In this document: positions 55,217 to 63,928 of the stretch, in pieces
Numbering within the stretch: the first letter of the stretch is position 1
How the letters are laid out: every line of letters starts with the position of its first letter
NCBI RefSeq assembly: GCF_014117325.1
Contig: NZ_CP059732.1
Location: 6,151,001-6,215,000, forward strand
Source: Spirosoma foliorum
GTDB taxonomy: Bacteria > Bacteroidota > Bacteroidia > Cytophagales > Spirosomataceae
DNA length: 64,000 nucleotides
Reading direction: 5' to 3'
Translations under genes and position numbers: made by a program
The notes under the pieces: model-generated
What the model was told of the DNA's origin: nothing
Seen by the model: only the letters and a program-made list of their open reading frames with translations
Database searches by the model: none

Positions 55217-56812
55217 ATGAAAACAAGACTTCAATCTCTAGTTATAGCACTGACCCTCATCGTGGCAGTCAGTGCCTGCAAATCCTTTGACCAGCTGTTG
55301 CCGAACCCCAACGTAGCGGGTGAAGACAAAGCGGTTCCCCCTTCGTTGATTTTGCCTCAGATACAGTTCGATATGTACAACATCGGCGATGGCGGACCAT
55401 TCAGCCAGGTACACCGTTGGAACCAGTTCTCAATTTCCAATAACCTGTATTATGGTGGTCAGAACCAATATAACTGGACCAACACGACTACCTTATACGG
55501 CGTCCTGAAGAACGTCAACCAGATGGATGTCCAGGCCGTCAAATCGTTGGGAACAGCAGCGAATGCTTATTCAGCTTTAGCCAAATTTTTTCGGGCTTAT
55601 GTATTTGTGTGGCAGGCTAACCGGGTAGGCGATACACCCGCTTCGCAGGCTGGACAGGGCCTGACCGACCTGGACCCTACTTATGATACCCAGAAGGCGG
55701 TTTATGCCCGAAGCCTGGCCATGTTGGATACGGCGAATACGGTGCTAAGCACGCTGGCAGGCTCTACGGCATTACCGGCGTCAATCACTGGCGATAACTA
55801 TTACGGCAACGACCTCACCAAGTGGCGTAAAGCAATTAACACGTTCAAACTTCGGGTGTTGATTAGTCTCAGCAAGCGGGCTACCGATAATGCAGACCTG
55901 AACATTCCAGCTCAGTTTGCGGCTATCGTGAACAACCCAACGAAGTACCCGATCATGACCAGCAATGCCGACAACCTGAATTTTGTGTTCAACTCGGCCT
56001 ACAACACTTATCCGCACACACCGAACGATGCCAATAACCAGTATCAGTTCGAAGGTGCGCCTTATCTGAGTATCACAACCGCCACGCAGGACCCACGTAC
56101 GTTTGTGTTTGCAACGCCCGCACCCGCACAAATTACCTCGGGCAAGAACGTAAGCGATTTCACGGCTTATGTAGGCGCCGATATCTCGAAAGCCATTGGT
56201 GATTTGTATACCGAAGGAGCCAGCGCTGGCCCGACGGGCAAGTATTCGTATACAAACGATATACGCTACTACGGATCAGTGGCTGGGCCAGAGCCGTATA
56301 TCATTATGGGTTACTCGGAAATGAACTTCAACATTGCCGAAGCCATTAACCGGGGTTGGGTATCGGGTGCATCGGCGGAGAGCTATTACCTGAAAGGCAT
56401 CAACGCATCGCTATCGTTCTATGGTCTGACCGAAGGACAAACGTACACCATTGGCGATCAGGGTGGCAAAATACTGGGCACAACAACCATTTCGATCAGC
56501 AGCTTCCTGTCGAACGCGGGTGTAGCCTACAAGGGTGATAATGCCGATGGGCTAGAGCAGATTCTGAACCAGAAGTACGTAGCCTTCCACCAGAATTCAG
56601 GTTATGAAGCCTTCTACAACTGGCGTCGGACGGGCTTGCCTAAATCATTCGTAGCAACGGGTGGTGGCATTAGCTCAAACGGCAAAATCCCACGTCGGTG
56701 GCAGTATCCAGTCGATGAACAGACCTACAATACAGCCAATTATAAGGCCGCTGTGATGAGCCAGTTCAATGGTACCGACGATTTGAATATGGATACTTGG
56801 TTAACGAAGTAA
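55217..56812 (+). CDS. SusD-like (SusD/RagB or SusD_2 group) outer-membrane lipoprotein
   Basis: A 531-residue lipoprotein. ATG 55217 gives a proper lipobox (LTLIVAVSAC); the frame is open upstream only through an inverted repeat. The TPR-like helices are typical (AYSALAKFFRAYVFVWQANRVGDTPAS, ITGDNYYGNDLTKWRKAINTFKLRVL, in part), with the EAFYNWRRTGLP and IPRRWQYPVDEQ closing blocks. The pattern matches the SusD_2 group, which lacks the NPGW end. It pairs with the SusC upstream. No glycoside hydrolase or lyase is adjacent, so the ligand may be a peptide or oligosaccharide rather than a long glycan. Confidence 0.92.
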   Translation: MKTRLQSLVIALTLIVAVSACKSFDQLLPNPNVAGEDKAVPPSLILPQIQFDMYNIGDGGPFSQVHRWNQFSISNNLYYGGQNQYNWTNTTTLYGVLKNVNQMDVQAVKSLGTAANAYSALAKFFRAYVFVWQANRVGDTPASQAGQGLTDLDPTYDTQKAVYARSLAMLDTANTVLSTLAGSTALPASITGDNYYGNDLTKWRKAINTFKLRVLISLSKRATDNADLNIPAQFAAIVNNPTKYPIMTSNADNLNFVFNSAYNTYPHTPNDANNQYQFEGAPYLSITTATQDPRTFVFATPAPAQITSGKNVSDFTAYVGADISKAIGDLYTEGASAGPTGKYSYTNDIRYYGSVAGPEPYIIMGYSEMNFNIAEAINRGWVSGASAESYYLKGINASLSFYGLTEGQTYTIGDQGGKILGTTTISISSFLSNAGVAYKGDNADGLEQILNQKYVAFHQNSGYEAFYNWRRTGLPKSFVATGGGISSNGKIPRRWQYPVDEQTYNTANYKAAVMSQFNGTDDLNMDTWLTK

Positions 56813-56831
56813 GTTTTACAATGCAGCTCCC

Positions 56832-56866
56832 AACCTATAAGGTCTCGAAGACCTTATAGGTTTTTT
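56832..56866 (+). terminator. Rho-independent terminator after the SusD gene
   Basis: AACCTATAAGGTCT-CGA-AGACCTTATAGGTT, 14-bp perfect stem, then a T run. It ends 15 bp before the phosphatase start codon, so some read-through into that gene is possible. Confidence 0.85.
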
Positions 56867-56880
56867 ACAATCACATTCTC

Positions 56881-57708
56881 ATGAAAAAACTCACTCTTCT
56901 TCTCTCAATATTCGTTACGTCTGTCTCTTTCGGGCAGACTAACGATACGCTGGTGTATAACTCAAGACGGGCCGTTACCCTCGAAGGGGCCAGCAATTTT
57001 CGTGACCTCGGCGGCTATCCAACGCAGGATGGTCATCATGTAAAATGGGGACACATCTACCGTTCTGCCGATATCGGTAAACTAACCGATGCCGATCTAC
57101 AGGTCTTAAGTGCACGTCACATTGCCACCGTCTGCGATTTACGCGGCCCCGACGAAATCAAAACTAGTCCTGACCGGCTACCCGCTGGAGCCAACTGGTA
57201 TAACATGCCTGCTGGTAGCGAAAACACCCGTGCCACATCGGCCGCGTTGATGGGTGCCAAGCCTGCCAACCGCGATTCCATGATGATTTCCTTTTATGGC
57301 CGCACCGACCATCTGAAAGCCAAATACAAACCCATGTTCGACCAGTTACTGGCTCTCGATAATGACAAAGCGTTGTTGTTTCACTGCACCGCTGGTAAGG
57401 ATCGGACGGGTATTGGCGCGGCACTAATTCTATCGGCGCTGGGCGTTGACCGGAGCATTATTCTGAAAGATTACGCAGCTACCAATGAGTATTGGAAAGG
57501 CGGTCAGGCTCAGGCAATTCAGTCGATGATTAAGCAGGGTATGGATGAGAAAACGGTAAAAAGCATGTTAGCGGCTAATCCCGTTTATCTCCAAAGTGCT
57601 TTCGACGCGATTGATCGGCAATATGGTTCGATGGACAAGTTTCTGGCTCAGGCGATGGAATTAACGCCGGCAAAACTGGCGCAATTACGAACGAAGTACG
57701 TCCAGTAA
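56881..57708 (+). CDS. Exported tyrosine/serine protein phosphatase (Y_phosphatase3 type)
   Basis: A 275-residue protein with a signal peptide (LSIFVTSVSFGQ). NFRDLGGYPTQDGHHVKWGHIYRS and DLRGPDEI are the opening blocks of this atypical dual-specificity phosphatase family, and HCTAGKDRTG provides the CX5R loop with nucleophile Cys169 and Arg175. Such proteins dephosphorylate phosphotyrosine or small phosphorylated compounds; here activity would be periplasmic. It follows the SusC/SusD pair on the same strand after a terminator, so association with that system is only suggestive. Confidence 0.9.
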   Translation: MKKLTLLLSIFVTSVSFGQTNDTLVYNSRRAVTLEGASNFRDLGGYPTQDGHHVKWGHIYRSADIGKLTDADLQVLSARHIATVCDLRGPDEIKTSPDRLPAGANWYNMPAGSENTRATSAALMGAKPANRDSMMISFYGRTDHLKAKYKPMFDQLLALDNDKALLFHCTAGKDRTGIGAALILSALGVDRSIILKDYAATNEYWKGGQAQAIQSMIKQGMDEKTVKSMLAANPVYLQSAFDAIDRQYGSMDKFLAQAMELTPAKLAQLRTKYVQ

Positions 57709-57728
57709 CAGGGGGTTGCCTTAATGAC

Positions 57729-57774
57729 AAAACAGCGCGGGACGTACAACGATTTGTACGCTCCGCGCTGTTTT
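57729..57774 (+). terminator. Long bulged terminator hairpin after the phosphatase
   Basis: AAAACAGCGCGG and CGTACAA on the left, TTGTACG and CCGCGCTGTTTT on the right, loop CGAT, with small bulges. It closes with a T4 run. Confidence 0.8.
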
Positions 57775-57790
57775 ATGTGGCTATCTGGTT

Positions 57791-57899
57791 GAGCGTAGTC
57801 TAAGACTACGCTCAGGTGTTATCCGGTCTTTGACCGGAATAAAAGCAAGATAAAAACCGGTCAAAGACCGGATAACACACCGACGTAGTAAACACTACG
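57791..57899. repeat. Composite hairpin array (copy D), CGTAGT/ACTACG type
   Basis: GAGCGTAGTC-TAA-GACTACGCTC (57791-57813). Then perfect 22-bp arms GTGTTATCCGGTCTTTGACC.. (57816-57837 with 57857-57878), each containing its own palindrome CCGGTC-nnn-GACCGG. Then CGTAGT-AAAC-ACTACG (57884-57899). It lies between convergent genes and ends 18 bp from the stop of the small secreted protein. Confidence 0.85.
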
Positions 57900-57916
57900 C
57901 CGAACGATGGCTGTTA

Positions 57917-58294
57917 TTATTTAACCCGTACGCCAACTGATTCAAACATATTCATCAGCGATCCTTTCAGGTGATCGTCGTCCACTTTGGCCAACTCAAC
58001 AGGAATCTCACCCGCCTGAGCAGTGTCGAAGTAAATGGTTAATTTGTCTTTTTCTTCGATCGTTTTTGTGATGGGCGTAGCCGGTCTAACACCAGCCGGA
58101 TCTTTTAATTCGCCGGTCAGTTTGCCATCTTTCCGAACCAGCTCTGTTACAAACTTGGCATCGCCCTCTGGGGTACCTTTGATAGTAATTTCCCATTTAC
58201 CCGCAAAAAAGTCGGTTGGAGGAGTTGTTTGAGAAAAGCCTTTGACACAAACGCCCAGGAAGAAAATGAATAGGAATAGACTTACTTTTTTCAT
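57917..58294 (-). CDS. Small secreted beta-rich protein (125 aa), function unknown
   Basis: A signal peptide (LFIFFLGVCVKGFSQ) is followed by about 100 residues of lipocalin-like or DUF-type beta strands: GKWEITIKGTPEGDAKFVTEL, KLTGELKDPAGVRPATPI and KLTIYFDTAQAGEIPVEL (each in part). The alternating strand pattern resembles the C-terminal ~80 residues of the sugar dehydrogenase fusion encoded next to it (YAGKYKMTGMPFEYIEITPKDG). They may be distant relatives, but this is only visual. It is on the minus strand, downstream of that gene and separated from it by a hairpin. Confidence 0.75.
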   Translation of the reverse strand: MKKVSLFLFIFFLGVCVKGFSQTTPPTDFFAGKWEITIKGTPEGDAKFVTELVRKDGKLTGELKDPAGVRPATPITKTIEEKDKLTIYFDTAQAGEIPVELAKVDDDHLKGSLMNMFESVGVRVK

Positions 58295-58408
58295 TGGTAT
58301 ACTTGGTTTAAATTGTGAAATTTTGAATGTGACACTTAGTTAACATGAGGCATGTACTACACACCGACCAAATCATTTATTAACAATGCATTACAGGACC
58401 TTTCTTTT

Positions 58409-58490
58409 GTCATTCCGACAAAGGAGGAATCTTAAGGTTTCTTTATGCTCTACTAAGGATGCTTTAAGATCCCTCCTTTGTCGGGATGAC
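58409..58490. repeat. TGTCATTCCGAC-family hairpin (copy 5)
   Basis: Left GTCATTCCGACAAAGGAGG.. (58409-58435), right TTAAGATCCCTCCTTTGTCGGG-type complement (58464-58490), two wobble-compatible mismatches in 27. The core is CAAAGG/CCTTTG. It is downstream of the fusion gene and probably its terminator. Confidence 0.85.
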
Positions 58491-58513
58491 TAAAAAGGCT
58501 ACCATGACTCCAT

Positions 58514-61500
58514 TTATTTAGCACCCTTGAACGACATGCCCTGAACCTTGAGGGTTAATGAGGTAACCTTTTTGTCCGTGCCCCGATCAAATTGGAATAC
58601 CGTTCCATTATCGCCTTTAAATTCATCGGGTTCAGCGCCTGATGCGAGGTCGCCTTCATTCGTTCCCGCCTTGATGTGCAATTTGCCATCTTTAGGAGTG
58701 ATCTCAATGTACTCAAAAGGCATACCCGTCATTTTGTATTTCCCGGCATAAGCGTCCAAATCCTGGGCAGATGACCCTGCTGATTTTGCAGGCTGAGCCG
58801 AGGCTGATTTTTCACTGGCACTCGCTGATTGGCTGGTTTGAAATTCCAGATCCATCAGCACAAACAACGCCTGACCCGCTGGAGCCTTATCATTTTTAAA
58901 AACCAGATACACATCGTGAACGCCCTTCACCTCCGTCAGTTTGGCAACGACCGGCGGTGGCAGATTCGTCATGCTGGCTCCATCAGTAGGCGACATAAAA
59001 GCTGTTTCGCCAATTAGTTTACCGGTCGGTTCATCTAACCGCACTTCAATACTGCCACCAGCCGCATTCAACTGAGATTTGGGTGCCGAAGCGGTAAATT
59101 TAATCTGGGCAATATTTGTCAGGTCGATACCACTGAATCCAATATTCCCACCTTTTACGGAGGCAATGATAATGGTACCGTATTTCATGACCCCATCCGT
59201 TTTATCGGCTTTTCCGGCAGGCATCTTGGCATTACGGAGTAACAGTGTTTTTTCGGCCGTAATGGGTGGAATGCCTGCACTACCTTTATCCTGATACGCA
59301 GCTCGAACCAGATAACGCCCCTCTCCTTTGTCGCCTGATGGCAAACTCATGGTATAGCTCCCTTTAACGGGCAGCGATGGTGCCGCTTGTTTCTTTTCGG
59401 CCAGGCTTAGAATATAGGAAACCATAACCCCAGCGTCGGCTGCCGATAACTGTGGGTGAGCACTCATCGCAACATCGCCCCATACGCCACTCCCTCCCGA
59501 AATAACCTTCTTGGTTAAGCGGTCGGCAGCACTGGCATCGCCCTTGTATTTAAGCGCCACTTGTTGGTACGCTGGCCCAATCGACTTTTTCTCCATGCTA
59601 TGGCAAGCCTTGCAGTCATTGGCTTCAATCAGGCTGAGTCCCTTTCCTACCTGAGCAGTGGCATCGGCACTGCGGTGGCCCTGCGCAATTGTGACCAGAT
59701 CGTATCCTTCGGCCAGATAATCGATGTTAACCGCAACCTGACTGGGTTTGATTTTTCCGTTGGCTAAACTACCATCTTCCTTATCCTCAACCTTTACATC
59801 ATACACAAAGGATTGGCCGGGAAAGAAAAATGTCTGGTTGCTATTCTGGGTTTCGAACGTAAGCACGGGTTCTTCATTCCCCGCCATAATCTCGATAGTC
59901 CGACTCGTGCTGCCCCCTTTTGGATCGGAAACTGTCAGCGTGGCTTTATATATACCAGCTTTGTCGAAAGAGACCGTTGGATTGGCTTCCCGGAAGGTCC
60001 GGGCAGTGCCGCCTGCTGCGGGTTTTACGGTCCAGACGTAGGTCAATGCATCGTTGTCGAAGTCCTTGGTTCCAGCCGACGAAAGTCTGGCTTTGAAAGG
60101 AATGGCACCGCCTTTTTTGGAGGTAGCTACCTGAACAACAGGCTTGCGGTTACCGCCGTTGTATTCAATGCGAACCAGTCGAGCATCATCATTCTGAGTA
60201 AACCAGCCGCTACCATACTCCAGCATGTACAGGTCGCCTTCTGGCCCAAACTCCATGTCCATTGGGTTGGAGAATTTATAGCTCGGCATCACCCGCTCCA
60301 TCGACTTATAATTACCGGAAGCATCCATAGTAACGGCCATCAACCAGCCCCGCATCCATTCGTAGGTCAGGAGTTTGCCATCGTAATAATCCGGGAAAGG
60401 GCGCTTCGCTCCGCTGAATTGATCTTTGTAATAAACCGGGCCCGCCATAGCCGAACGACCACCGGAACCTACCAACGGAAACTCTTTCGATTCGGCATAT
60501 GGGTACCAAATAAAGGCTTTTTGCGCTGGGGGCAATTGGTTCAATCCGGTATTATTGACGGATTTATTGATCGGTTGGGCTGGGTCATACAAAGGACCCG
60601 ACTCACCCGTGGCAAAATCGTATTGGTGGTAAGGTTTGTTGTCGCCAACAAAATAAGGCCAGCCGTAATTACCAGCTTTTCGGGCCTGCCCTACTTCATC
60701 CTGGCCAGCAGGGCCACGTTTATCATTGGGCTGCGAGGCATCAGGACCGATGTCACCCCAGTACAGGAAACCCGTTTTTGGATCTACCGAGATACGAAAC
60801 GGATTCCGGTGGCCCATCGTATAGATTTCGGGACGAGCTTTAGTAGTGCCCTTTGGAAACAGGTTGCCTTCGGGAATGGTGTACGTTCCATCCGCTTCAG
60901 GATGAATACGAATGATTTTGCCGCGTAGATCATTCGTGTTAGCCGACGTCATCTGCGCATCAAAAGGTGAACGCCCCGGCCGTTCGTCCGACGGGCTATA
61001 GCCGTTGGATTGTTGTGGGTTGATATTATCACCCGTGGAGAGGTAAAGATTCCCCTTTGAATCGAAAGTGAGCGATCCCCCTGCGTGACCACTGATTTCG
61101 CGTTGCGTATCGACTTCCAGAATGACTTTTTTCGAGGACAGCACCAGTTCATCGCCTTTCAGCTCGTAGCGAGTCAGGATATTCTTAGCCTCTTTTCCTT
61201 CGGGCGAGTAATACAGGTACAACCAATGGTTTTGCGAAAAATGCGGGTCTTTGTTTATGCCTAGAAGCCCACCTTCATCTTCCCCAACTTTACCTTCCTT
61301 GTCCGTCACCTTGGTATTGACCGGAATGTGAGCAATAGTAGTTAATTTGCTGGTAGAGGGGCTATAAAGTTTCACCGCACCTTTCCGTTCCACAAGCAAT
61401 ACCCGGCTATCAGGCAGCACGACTAACTCCATCGGCTCGTCGAGTTTCTCGGCCAGCACAACTTTCGAAAACCGATTCTCGTCGGGCAGTAGTTTCGATT

Positions 61501-62290
61501 TTGCTTTGCTATAATCCAGTGGTTTAGGCGAATCACCCCCCATCACGTACTGTAATCCAGCGCCCAGATGCCGCAAAAAGAGTGGCTCCGAGAAGGTGGC
61601 GTCGGTGTGACCACCCGCCGTATAGAATGAACGGCCACCATCAAACTCCTGATACCAGGCCATCGGGTGGTTATCACCATTAGTACCACCCTTGTAGGTT
61701 TTTTCGTCAATGGTTAGTAGTACATGCAGTGCCGGACTGATGTTTTTAAAGGAATAGAATTCGTCTTCCCGCTCCCAGCGCTCTGGGAGGAAACTAGTGG
61801 CAGGATTGTTTTTATCGACCACGACAAAAGTGCCTTTCTGGACGTTGTCGGGCATGGGGTGATTGGAAAACCAGGCTCCCGCCAGTTGATTGTACCAGGG
61901 CCAGTCGTATTCAGTATCGGTAGCGGCATGAATGCCTAAATACCCACCTCCAGCCTGAATATAACGCTCAAACGCATTTTGCTGCTGTGCGTTTAGGACA
62001 TCGCCAGTAGTACTCAGAAAGACCACAGCCCGGTATCGTTTCAGGTTTTCTTCGGTAAAGCGGGCTGCGTTTTCAGTAGTATCTACCGCAAAGCCTTTCT
62101 CTTTACCCAATTGGAACAACGCTTTCTGCCCTGCCCCAATAGAAGCATGACGAAAAGCGGCTGTTTTGCTGAACACCAGAATACGCGGTGGGTCAACAAT
62201 ACCCACATACGACCATAGACCTGTGGATACCAGCCCAATCAGTAGCGTTCCGAATAGCCATTTAAGCGGATTAGGGATACGTTGTAACAT
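58514..62290 (-). CDS. ThuA / PQQ-type sugar dehydrogenase / PKD / cytochrome c fusion protein
   Basis: A 1,258-residue secreted multidomain protein. An N-terminal hydrophobic anchor or signal (LFGTLLIGLVSTGLWSYVG) is followed by a ThuA domain (~35-245: LGIHAATDTEYDWPWYNQLAGAWF, NHPMAWYQ). Next is a GSDH-like propeller (~275-700: DEGGLLGINKDPHF, HRNPFRISVDPKTGFLYWGDIGPD, AGNYGWPYFVGDN), a PKD domain (~710-810), a cytochrome c with CKACH (Cys893, Cys896, His897) at ~880-975, a carbohydrate-binding-like beta sandwich (~980-1140), and a small beta barrel at the end (~1175-1258). It probably oxidises a sugar and passes electrons to haem. It is divergent from the Nudix-type regulator. Confidence 0.92.
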   Translation of the reverse strand: MLQRIPNPLKWLFGTLLIGLVSTGLWSYVGIVDPPRILVFSKTAAFRHASIGAGQKALFQLGKEKGFAVDTTENAARFTEENLKRYRAVVFLSTTGDVLNAQQQNAFERYIQAGGGYLGIHAATDTEYDWPWYNQLAGAWFSNHPMPDNVQKGTFVVVDKNNPATSFLPERWEREDEFYSFKNISPALHVLLTIDEKTYKGGTNGDNHPMAWYQEFDGGRSFYTAGGHTDATFSEPLFLRHLGAGLQYVMGGDSPKPLDYSKAKSKLLPDENRFSKVVLAEKLDEPMELVVLPDSRVLLVERKGAVKLYSPSTSKLTTIAHIPVNTKVTDKEGKVGEDEGGLLGINKDPHFSQNHWLYLYYSPEGKEAKNILTRYELKGDELVLSSKKVILEVDTQREISGHAGGSLTFDSKGNLYLSTGDNINPQQSNGYSPSDERPGRSPFDAQMTSANTNDLRGKIIRIHPEADGTYTIPEGNLFPKGTTKARPEIYTMGHRNPFRISVDPKTGFLYWGDIGPDASQPNDKRGPAGQDEVGQARKAGNYGWPYFVGDNKPYHQYDFATGESGPLYDPAQPINKSVNNTGLNQLPPAQKAFIWYPYAESKEFPLVGSGGRSAMAGPVYYKDQFSGAKRPFPDYYDGKLLTYEWMRGWLMAVTMDASGNYKSMERVMPSYKFSNPMDMEFGPEGDLYMLEYGSGWFTQNDDARLVRIEYNGGNRKPVVQVATSKKGGAIPFKARLSSAGTKDFDNDALTYVWTVKPAAGGTARTFREANPTVSFDKAGIYKATLTVSDPKGGSTSRTIEIMAGNEEPVLTFETQNSNQTFFFPGQSFVYDVKVEDKEDGSLANGKIKPSQVAVNIDYLAEGYDLVTIAQGHRSADATAQVGKGLSLIEANDCKACHSMEKKSIGPAYQQVALKYKGDASAADRLTKKVISGGSGVWGDVAMSAHPQLSAADAGVMVSYILSLAEKKQAAPSLPVKGSYTMSLPSGDKGEGRYLVRAAYQDKGSAGIPPITAEKTLLLRNAKMPAGKADKTDGVMKYGTIIIASVKGGNIGFSGIDLTNIAQIKFTASAPKSQLNAAGGSIEVRLDEPTGKLIGETAFMSPTDGASMTNLPPPVVAKLTEVKGVHDVYLVFKNDKAPAGQALFVLMDLEFQTSQSASASEKSASAQPAKSAGSSAQDLDAYAGKYKMTGMPFEYIEITPKDGKLHIKAGTNEGDLASGAEPDEFKGDNGTVFQFDRGTDKKVTSLTLKVQGMSFKGAK

Positions 62291-62338
62291 CGAAAAGTGC
62301 TCGATTATTTAGTGAAAAAATTGAAGGATTCTCAAAAG

Positions 62339-62351
62339 CGTAATTTTTACG
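62339..62351. promoter_or_regulatory. Operator-like palindrome, site 1
   Basis: CGTAA-TTT-TTACG, perfect 5-bp half-sites with a 3-bp spacer. It lies 49 bp upstream of the fusion-protein start codon and matches site 2. Confidence 0.6.
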
Positions 62352-62381
62352 AAATAAAGGTAAGGCGTTTTTCTTCTAATT

Positions 62382-62394
62382 CGTAAATTTTACG
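62382..62394. promoter_or_regulatory. Operator-like palindrome, site 2
   Basis: CGTAA-ATT-TTACG, same half-sites and spacing as site 1, centre-to-centre 43 bp (about four helical turns). It lies just upstream of the TAGTTTTG element of the Nudix-type gene, a standard place for repression. Confidence 0.6.
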
Positions 62395-62406
62395 GAATGT
62401 TTTTTT

Positions 62407-62414
62407 TAGTTTTG
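62407..62414 (+). promoter_or_regulatory. Putative -7 element for the Nudix-type regulator
   Basis: TAGTTTTG matches TAnnTTTG but ends only 4 bp before the ATG at 62419. If used, the mRNA would be leaderless or nearly so. Confidence 0.45.
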
Positions 62415-62418
62415 ATGT

Positions 62419-63290
<872 letters not shown>

Positions 63291-63301
63291 TATCCATTAA
63301 A

Positions 63302-63655
63302 TCACTGAACCACAAAGCTTTCGTTTGGATTAGCCTGCACCACGAATGTTTTGGTCAAAGTTTCGGTGTCGGTCATAACCGTTAGGTGGTAGGTACCCGT
63401 TTCAAGATTCGAGAAGTCAAATTGCTGACTCAGTCCTTTTTTCAGATTCACGGTTGATTTATAAACAACCTGTCCGTTGGCATCCCAAATAGCTAATTTC
63501 CCTTTGGTCTGAATCGGCTGAACGTATAGTTTGATTTTCTGCCCGGCGGTCATCACAACACGAGTCTGGGTAGAAGAAGGTTGTATAGTTGAATTGTTTG
63601 CAAATGATGCGGTACTAGCTACCAGGCCCAACATCAGAATCAGTACATTTTTCAT
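63302..63655 (-). CDS. Small secreted beta-sandwich protein (T9SS-C-terminal/DUF3244-like)
   Basis: A 117-residue protein; ATG 63655 gives a signal peptide (LILMLGLVASTASFA). The mature part has the strand pattern IKLYVQPIQTKGKLAIWDANGQ..VYKS..FDFSNLETGTYHLTVMTDTETLTKTFVV. This resembles the Por-secretion C-terminal or DUF3244 fold, which binds or displays proteins at the surface. As a stand-alone small protein it is probably periplasmic or extracellular. Function unknown. It is convergent with the Nudix-type regulator. Confidence 0.8.
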   Translation of the reverse strand: MKNVLILMLGLVASTASFANNSTIQPSSTQTRVVMTAGQKIKLYVQPIQTKGKLAIWDANGQVVYKSTVNLKKGLSQQFDFSNLETGTYHLTVMTDTETLTKTFVVQANPNESFVVQ

Positions 63656-63896
63656 GGCTTTTGTTAGTAAATGTTTGTTTGTCTCGTTTGAGTAGGACAA
63701 AGTTGCCACTGAACAATCGGGCCAGAAACTAAAAGGCGATGAGCCTTCAAATCAGGAAGATGAGTATGGATTTTTCCGGGATGAGCGAAAAGTCACTCCT
63801 GTGCCTTAAGGCTAAAAACACAGATAGTACATGTGTCGTACTACGTCTTAATCGGTTTAATAATCTTCCCTTAACACGCAACAAAAACCGGGGCTT

Positions 63897-63904
63897 TACC
63901 TTTG
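63897..63904 (+). promoter_or_regulatory. Putative -7 element for the gene running off the window end
   Basis: TACCTTTG matches TAnnTTTG, 24 bp before the ATG at 63929. Upstream to 63656 there is no other convincing gene. Confidence 0.4.
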
Positions 63905-63928
63905 TGGTGGTCAATATGAATCATCGTT

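Noticed and set aside
12325..58490. Dispersed 30-bp repeats considered as CRISPR repeats
   Set aside because: Copies are palindromic, tens of kilobases apart, with no regularly spaced spacers and no cas genes.
59813..60928. A 371-codon open frame on the plus strand
   Set aside because: It runs antisense to the sugar-dehydrogenase part of the fusion gene, has a composition typical of a shadow frame, and has no domain.
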